Source: Paracoccaceae bacterium (GTDB taxonomy: Bacteria > Pseudomonadota > Alphaproteobacteria > Rhodobacterales > Rhodobacteraceae). Taken from it: 10,314 nt of DNA. This document shows positions 6,430 to 10,314 of the stretch, piece after piece (position 1 is the first letter of the stretch; each line of letters begins with the position of its first letter). Below the pieces are notes generated by a model that saw only the letters and a program-made list of their open reading frames with translations, was not told the DNA's origin and ran no database searches. The stretch lies in assembly GCA_003561595.1 (NCBI GenBank), contig PWWF01000425.1, forward strand, positions 1 through 10,314, written 5' to 3'. The position numbers and the translations under genes were made by a program.

Positions 6430-7233
6430 ATGCCATCTGACGACAACCGTTTCAAAGCCTGGATGCAGACCCGCCAGACCCCGCCCCCGCTGGGAAGTTG
6501 GGTGATGTCCGCCAGCCCCTATGTGGCCGAGGCGATGGGCCATGTCGGGTTTGACTGGCTGCTGATCGACATGGAACACACCCCCATCGATCTGGCGCAG
6601 ACCACGGCGATGATGCAGGCGCTCTCTGGCAGCCCGTCCGAGGTGGTGCTGCGCGTGCCGTGGAATGATGCGGTCATGGTCAAGCGGGTGATGGATGCGG
6701 GCGCACGCTCGCTGATGTTTCCCTTCATCCAGTCGGTCGAAGAGGCCCGCGCCGCCATCGCCGCCACGCGCTACCCGCCGCAAGGCACGCGCGGGGTCGC
6801 CGCGATGCACCGCGCCAGCCGGTTCGGCACGCTGCCCGACTATCTGGCGCGCGCCAATGACCGTGTGGCCGTGATCCTGCAACTGGAAACGCCCGAGGCC
6901 GTGGCGCTTTTGCCCCAGATCGCGGCGCTGGACGGGGTGGATGCGGTCTTTGTCGGGCCGGGCGATCTGTCGGCCAGCATGGGGTTGATGGGGCAGATCG
7001 GTCATGCGGATGTGCAGGCCGCGCTGCGCGATGCGGCGCAGGCCGCGCAGGATGCGGGCATCGCCTGCGGGATCGTGGGGGCCGATCCGGCGACCGTGCA
7101 GCGCTATATCGCGATGGGGTTCACCTATGTGGCCGTCGCCTCGGACATGGCACTGATGATGGGCGCGGCCAGGGCAGCGGCCGCCGCCATACGCGGGCAG
7201 GCCAGCCCAGATGCGCCGCAAGCCGCATATTGA
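6430..7233 (+). CDS. 2-keto-3-deoxy acid aldolase, HpcH/HpaI family (class II)
   Basis: This 267-residue enzyme matches HpaI/RhmA/GarL-type metal-dependent pyruvate aldolases. It should cleave a 2-keto-3-deoxy sugar acid into pyruvate and an aldehyde. Key residues are in place: the DMEH motif with Glu49/His50, Arg75 in VLRVPWND (pyruvate carboxylate binding), and the metal ligands Glu153 (LQLETPEA) and Asp179 (VGPGDLSAS). The RGVAAMHRASRFG stretch is also typical. The ATG at 6430 has AAGGAG 9 bases upstream. Placed directly after the dehydratase, it makes the route end in aldol cleavage (Dahms-like) rather than the second dehydration of the Weimberg route, since no XylX-like gene is visible. 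The aldehyde would be glycolaldehyde from pentoses, lactaldehyde from 6-deoxyhexoses, or sulfolactaldehyde from sulfoquinovose. Which one cannot be read here. Confidence 0.92.
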   Translation: MPSDDNRFKAWMQTRQTPPPLGSWVMSASPYVAEAMGHVGFDWLLIDMEHTPIDLAQTTAMMQALSGSPSEVVLRVPWNDAVMVKRVMDAGARSLMFPFIQSVEEARAAIAATRYPPQGTRGVAAMHRASRFGTLPDYLARANDRVAVILQLETPEAVALLPQIAALDGVDAVFVGPGDLSASMGLMGQIGHADVQAALRDAAQAAQDAGIACGIVGADPATVQRYIAMGFTYVAVASDMALMMGAARAAAAAIRGQASPDAPQAAY

Positions 7234-7244
7234 AAGGGGGCGTC

Positions 7245-8111
7245 ATGGCATTTGAAACCATCCATCCCGCACAGGCCGCGCTTGGGGAATGCCCGCTTTG
7301 GTGCGCGCGCACGGGGCGGCTGTGGTGGGTGGATATCGAGGCCCCGGCACTGAACTGTTTCGACCCGGCGCGCGGCACGAACCGGACCCTGCCGATGGAT
7401 GAGAATATCGGCTGCATCGCCTTGCGCAGGCAGGGCGGGTTCATCGCCGGAATGCGCTCTGGCCTGTGGTTGCTGGATGAGGACGGGCGCAAGCTGGAGC
7501 GTATCGCCAACCCGCAGCCCGACAGCACGATCAGCCGGTTCAATGATGGCCGCGCCGATCCGTGGGGACGGTTCTGGGCGGGCACGATCCATGAACCCCG
7601 CGACCGGCCTGCGGCCATTCTGTGCCGGGTCGATACGGACCTGAGCTGCACGCAGGTCGCAGGCGATATCATGGTGTCGAACGGGCTGGCATTCTCGCCG
7701 GACCGCGCATGGATGTATCATTCCGACACGCCCGCGCATGTGATCTACCGCTATCCACTGGATGCTGATGGCACCCCCGGCCCGCGCGAGCTGTTTCATC
7801 AATTCCCCCATGGCAATGGCCGCCCCGATGGCGCGGCGGTTGATGCGGACGGGTTCTACTGGTCCGCGCTTTACGAGGGCGGGCGCGTGGTCCGCCTGTC
7901 CCCCGCGGGCGAAATCGTGGCCGAATACCCCGTCCCCGCGCGTTGCCCGACCATGTGCGCCTTTGGCGGGCCGGAACTGCGCACGCTTTATGTCACATCG
8001 GCCCGGCATGGGCGCGGGGCAGAAGAATTGGCCGAATGGCCGCAATCGGGCGATCTGTTCGCGATGCAGGTCGAGACACCGGGCCTGCCAGAGCCAGGCT
8101 TTGCGGGGTAA
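7245..8111 (+). CDS. SMP-30/gluconolactonase family sugar lactonase
   Basis: This 288-residue beta-propeller lactonase hydrolyses a sugar lactone to the free aldonate. The family's metal ligands are visible: Glu15 in LGECPLW, Asn146 in VSNGLAFSPD and Asp195 in GRPDGAAVDADG. Asn100-Asp101 lie in SRFNDGRADPWGRFWAGT. These correspond to the Glu, Asn and Asp ligands of SMP-30/regucalcin and Caulobacter XylC. The ATG at 7245 is chosen because AAAGGGGG lies about 6 bases upstream. A TTG at 7230 would overlap the aldolase stop and add residues with no family support. It sits 11 bases after the aldolase gene and 4 bases before the dehydrogenase, clearly in one operon. It acts between the dehydrogenase and the dehydratase. 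It has no signal peptide, so it is cytoplasmic. Confidence 0.93.
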   Translation: MAFETIHPAQAALGECPLWCARTGRLWWVDIEAPALNCFDPARGTNRTLPMDENIGCIALRRQGGFIAGMRSGLWLLDEDGRKLERIANPQPDSTISRFNDGRADPWGRFWAGTIHEPRDRPAAILCRVDTDLSCTQVAGDIMVSNGLAFSPDRAWMYHSDTPAHVIYRYPLDADGTPGPRELFHQFPHGNGRPDGAAVDADGFYWSALYEGGRVVRLSPAGEIVAEYPVPARCPTMCAFGGPELRTLYVTSARHGRGAEELAEWPQSGDLFAMQVETPGLPEPGFAG

Positions 8112-8115
8112 ACGG

Positions 8116-8865
8116 ATGGAAGCGCAATATTCATCGCTGAAAGGCGCGTCCGTGCTGGTGACCGGGGGCGCGACGGGTCTGGGCGCGGATTTCGTGCGCG
8201 GGTTCACGCAGCAAGGGGCGCGGGTGGGCGTCCTTGATCTGGATGCCGAGGCAGGCACCGCGCTGGCGCGCGAAACCGGCGCGCATTTCGCCCGCGCCGA
8301 TCTGCGCGATCTGGATAATCTGGGCCAGACCATCACCGATCTGGCGCGTGCGACTGGCCCCTTTACCGTGCTGGTCAACAATGCCGCGCGCGATGATCGC
8401 CATGATTTTGATGATCTGAAGCCCGAATACTGGCGCGATGCGCTGGCCACGAACCTGTCGCATCATGTCTTTGCCGCGCAGGCCGTCGCGCCGGGCATGG
8501 CGCAGGCCGGGGGTGGCAGCATCATCAACATGGGCTCGATCAGCTGGATGCGCGGGCGTCCGGGGATGCTGGGCTATACAGCCTCCAAGGCCGCGATCAG
8601 CGGCATGACACGGTCAATGGCGCGCGAACTGGGGCCGCAGGGCATTCGCGTGAATGCCGTCGCCCCCGGCGCGATCCTGACCGAACGGCAGGCCCGGCTG
8701 TGGCTGACGCCCGAGAAGAATGCCGAATTTCTGGAGCTGCAGGCCCTGAAATTCCGGCTGGAGCCTGAACATATCACGCCCATGGTCCTGTTCCTGGCCT
8801 CCAGCGCCAGCAGGGGATGCACCGGGCAGGAATTCATCATCGACGCCGGGCTGACGCTGAACTGA
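8116..8865 (+). CDS. NAD-dependent aldose 1-dehydrogenase, SDR family (XylB-like)
   Basis: This 249-residue classical short-chain dehydrogenase has the TGGATGLG cofactor loop at residues 16-23, Asp41 at the end of strand 2 (favouring NAD over NADP), NNAA at 88-91, and the catalytic triad Ser141, Tyr154 and Lys158 in spacing normal for the family. Several stretches resemble Caulobacter D-xylose dehydrogenase XylB and related aldose dehydrogenases: the SLKG start, NNA.DDRH, QAVAPGM, GSISW, and the end TGQEFIIDAG. It should oxidise the sugar at C1 to the lactone handled by the neighbouring SMP-30 protein. The ATG at 8116 lies 4 bases after the lactonase stop, with GGGG just upstream at 8105-8108. 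Longer in-frame reading upstream would lie inside the lactonase gene and lacks the SDR N-terminus. Sugar specificity is not resolved. A sulfoquinovose dehydrogenase would also be an SDR. Confidence 0.92.
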   Translation: MEAQYSSLKGASVLVTGGATGLGADFVRGFTQQGARVGVLDLDAEAGTALARETGAHFARADLRDLDNLGQTITDLARATGPFTVLVNNAARDDRHDFDDLKPEYWRDALATNLSHHVFAAQAVAPGMAQAGGGSIINMGSISWMRGRPGMLGYTASKAAISGMTRSMARELGPQGIRVNAVAPGAILTERQARLWLTPEKNAEFLELQALKFRLEPEHITPMVLFLASSASRGCTGQEFIIDAGLTLN

Positions 8866-8892
8866 GCCCGCGCAGACAGAAAGGACAGACAG

Positions 8893-10011
8893 ATGGACCC
8901 CCTCCGCTATGGCATCATCGGCACCGGCATGATGGGTCAGGAGCATATGCGCAACATCGCCCTTCTGGGGGATGCGCGCGTCACCGCAATCTGCGACCCC
9001 GATGCAGACATGCGCGCTCAGGCCGCCGCACTGGCAGGCGGCGCGCAGGCTTTCAGCGATCACCGCGCGCTGATCGCGGCGGATCTCTGCGACGCCTATG
9101 TGCTGGCTGCGCCCAATGACCTGCATCTGGGGCTGATGCGCGATCTGATGGCGACCGACAAGCCCATCCTGTGCGAAAAGCCGCTGGCCACCACATCCGC
9201 CGATTGCCGCGCGCTGATGCAGGCGGCAGAGGCACGGCGCGCGCCGGTCTGGGTGGCGATGGAATACCGCTACATGCCGCCCGTGGAACGCCTGCGCGCG
9301 GCGCTGCAAGAGGGGCGCGCAGGCACCCCGCGCATGGTCTCGATCCGCGAGCACCGCTTTCCGTTTCTGGACAAGGTCGGCGACTGGAACCGCTTCAACG
9401 CGCGCACCGGCGGCACCATGGTCGAGAAATGCTGCCATTTCTTTGACCTGATGCGGCTTCTGCTGGGGTCCGACCCGATCCGCGTCTATGCCTCGGGCGG
9501 TGCGGATGTGAACCACCGCGAGGAACGCTATGACGGGCGCGTGCCCGATATCGTCGATCACGCCTATGTCACGGTCGATTTCGCAAGCGGCACCCGCGCC
9601 ATGCTGGAATTATGCATGTTCGCCGAAGGGTCGCAGTGGCAAGAGGTCGTGTCCGTCACGGGCGAGCGCGCGCGTCTGGATGCCTGCGTGCCGGGGCCCG
9701 CGCGCTTTGCGCCTGACGGGCAGGAACGGCAGTCGGAATTCGTGATCTCGGACCGCGCCAGCAAACGCGAGACACGCGAGGCGGTCGAGGTCGATGCAAG
9801 CATCCTTGGCGCGGGCGATCATCACGGCTCGACCTATTTCCAGCATGAGCGCTTTGCCCAACTGGTGCGCAGCGGCACTGGCACGCCCGAGGTCAGTCTG
9901 GCCGATGGCTACTGGTCCGTGCTGGTGGGCGAGGCGGCCGAACGCTCGATCCGCACGCATCAGGTGATCGACCTGCGCGAGAACGGCCATCCGGCTGCAT
10001 CGGCAGCGTGA
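8893..10011 (+). CDS. Gfo/Idh/MocA family NAD(P)-dependent oxidoreductase
   Basis: This 372-residue protein has an N-terminal Rossmann fold with GIIGTGMMG at residues 7-15 and Asp35 at the end of strand 2 (NAD-like). The family's EKP motif lies at 95-97 with the expected catalytic Lys96. The C-terminal substrate domain begins near 123 (MEYRYMPP) and holds the E178-x3-H182 pair in GGTMVEKCCHFFD. Inositol dehydrogenases have an Asp-x3-His pair at the matching place, so Glu178 is a small departure. Family members oxidise or reduce sugars, inositols and related polyols. Its job here may be a second sugar dehydrogenase for another epimer, or a step that turns the incoming substrate into the true aldose. 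The ATG at 8893 has AAGGA about 8 bases upstream. The gene begins 27 bases after the SDR and ends 10 bases before the next gene. Confidence 0.9.
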   Translation: MDPLRYGIIGTGMMGQEHMRNIALLGDARVTAICDPDADMRAQAAALAGGAQAFSDHRALIAADLCDAYVLAAPNDLHLGLMRDLMATDKPILCEKPLATTSADCRALMQAAEARRAPVWVAMEYRYMPPVERLRAALQEGRAGTPRMVSIREHRFPFLDKVGDWNRFNARTGGTMVEKCCHFFDLMRLLLGSDPIRVYASGGADVNHREERYDGRVPDIVDHAYVTVDFASGTRAMLELCMFAEGSQWQEVVSVTGERARLDACVPGPARFAPDGQERQSEFVISDRASKRETREAVEVDASILGAGDHHGSTYFQHERFAQLVRSGTGTPEVSLADGYWSVLVGEAAERSIRTHQVIDLRENGHPAASAA

Positions 10012-10021
10012 GGGGGCAGGC

Positions 10022-10314
10022 ATGAGCGATATCGTCATCTCGGAATTCATGGATGAACCGGCGGTTGACTGGCTGAAAGGCGCATTCTCCGTCACCTATG
10101 ACCCGACACTGGTCGATGAGCCCGCGCGCCTGCGCGACGCCTGCGCACAGGCGCGCGGGCTGATCGTGCGCAACCGCACGCAGGTCAATGCCGATCTGCT
10201 GGCCGCAGCGCCCGCGCTGCGCGCCGTCGGGCGGCTGGGCGTGGGACTGGACAATATCGACCTGGGCGCTTGCAAGGCCCGCGATGTGGCCGTGTTCCCG
10301 GCCACGGGTGGCAA
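10022..10314 (+). CDS. D-isomer-specific 2-hydroxyacid dehydrogenase, N-terminal part (runs off the right edge)
   Basis: Ninety-seven complete codons are visible. They form the start of the substrate domain of the SerA/GyaR-type family, with LIVRNRTQV near residue 48, the hallmark RLGVGLDNID near 73-82, and VAVFPATGG at the cut, where the linker to the NAD domain begins. The cofactor domain and the catalytic Arg, Glu and His lie outside the window. The opening MSDIVISEFMDE and the rest of the visible part recall proteins annotated as (S)-sulfolactate dehydrogenase (SlcC). This is from memory and is not proof. Family alternatives are glyoxylate/hydroxypyruvate reductase and 3-phosphoglycerate dehydrogenase. 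The ATG at 10022 follows GGGGGCAGG, 10 bases after the previous stop, so it belongs to the same operon. It may process the 2-hydroxyacid formed from the aldehyde product of the aldolase (inference). Confidence 0.85.
   Translation, partial: MSDIVISEFMDEPAVDWLKGAFSVTYDPTLVDEPARLRDACAQARGLIVRNRTQVNADLLAAAPALRAVGRLGVGLDNIDLGACKARDVAVFPATGG

Noticed and set aside
7230..7244. TTG start giving a longer SMP-30 lactonase
   Set aside because: It overlaps the aldolase stop and puts the ribosome site inside the gene. ATG 7245 has good spacing and a family-like N-terminus.
7125..8450. Long - strand open frame across the aldolase, lactonase and SDR genes
   Set aside because: It spans three well-supported + strand genes and their junctions and shows no domain of its own.
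4693..10011. Caulobacter-type Weimberg xylose operon (xylXABCD)
   Set aside because: XylB-, XylC- and XylD-like proteins are present, but there is no XylX dehydratase or XylA semialdehyde dehydrogenase in view. An aldolase takes their place, so the route should end in aldol cleavage.

Overview
The window is GC-rich, tightly packed bacterial chromosome. Codon use, the TRAP-type transporter and the mix of enzyme families suggest an alphaproteobacterium, most likely of the Rhodobacterales (Roseobacter/Paracoccaceae type). That placement is an inference from style, not from a marker gene. Apart from the left ~270 bases, which are clearly less GC-rich and hold only the 3' end of an unrecognised gene, the window is one catabolic locus for a sugar, or a sugar-like acid, taken up by a TRAP transporter.

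Layout. Positions 1-166 (+): C-terminal tail of an unknown protein. Positions 287-1345 (-): a LacI/GntR-type repressor. Positions 1485-4426 (-): a TRAP transporter operon read in the order dctQ-dctM-dctP (small membrane subunit, large membrane subunit, periplasmic binding protein), closed by a strong rho-independent terminator at 1422-1459. Positions 4427-4692: divergent control region. Positions 4693-10314 (+): a catabolic operon coding for an IlvD/Edd sugar-acid dehydratase, an HpcH/HpaI aldolase, an SMP-30 lactonase, a XylB-like SDR aldose dehydrogenase, a Gfo/Idh/MocA oxidoreductase and the start of a D-isomer-specific 2-hydroxyacid dehydrogenase that runs off the right edge.

How it works together (inference). 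The four core enzymes make a complete non-phosphorylating oxidative route. The SDR oxidises the aldose to a lactone, SMP-30 opens the lactone to the aldonate, the dehydratase yields a 2-keto-3-deoxy acid, and the HpcH/HpaI aldolase cleaves it to pyruvate plus an aldehyde. The TRAP system brings in the substrate and the LacI protein probably senses it or an intermediate. The control region has a good sigma70-like promoter for the TRAP operon, with a near-perfect LacI-family operator on its predicted transcription start.

The substrate cannot be read from sequence. Pentose or deoxyhexose oxidation (L-arabinose, D-xylose or L-fucose type) is the conservative reading. The same four enzyme families in one operon also describe the sulfo-Entner-Doudoroff pathway for sulfoquinovose, and the last, partial gene resembles (S)-sulfolactate dehydrogenases at its N-terminus. 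A sulfonated sugar is therefore a testable alternative.
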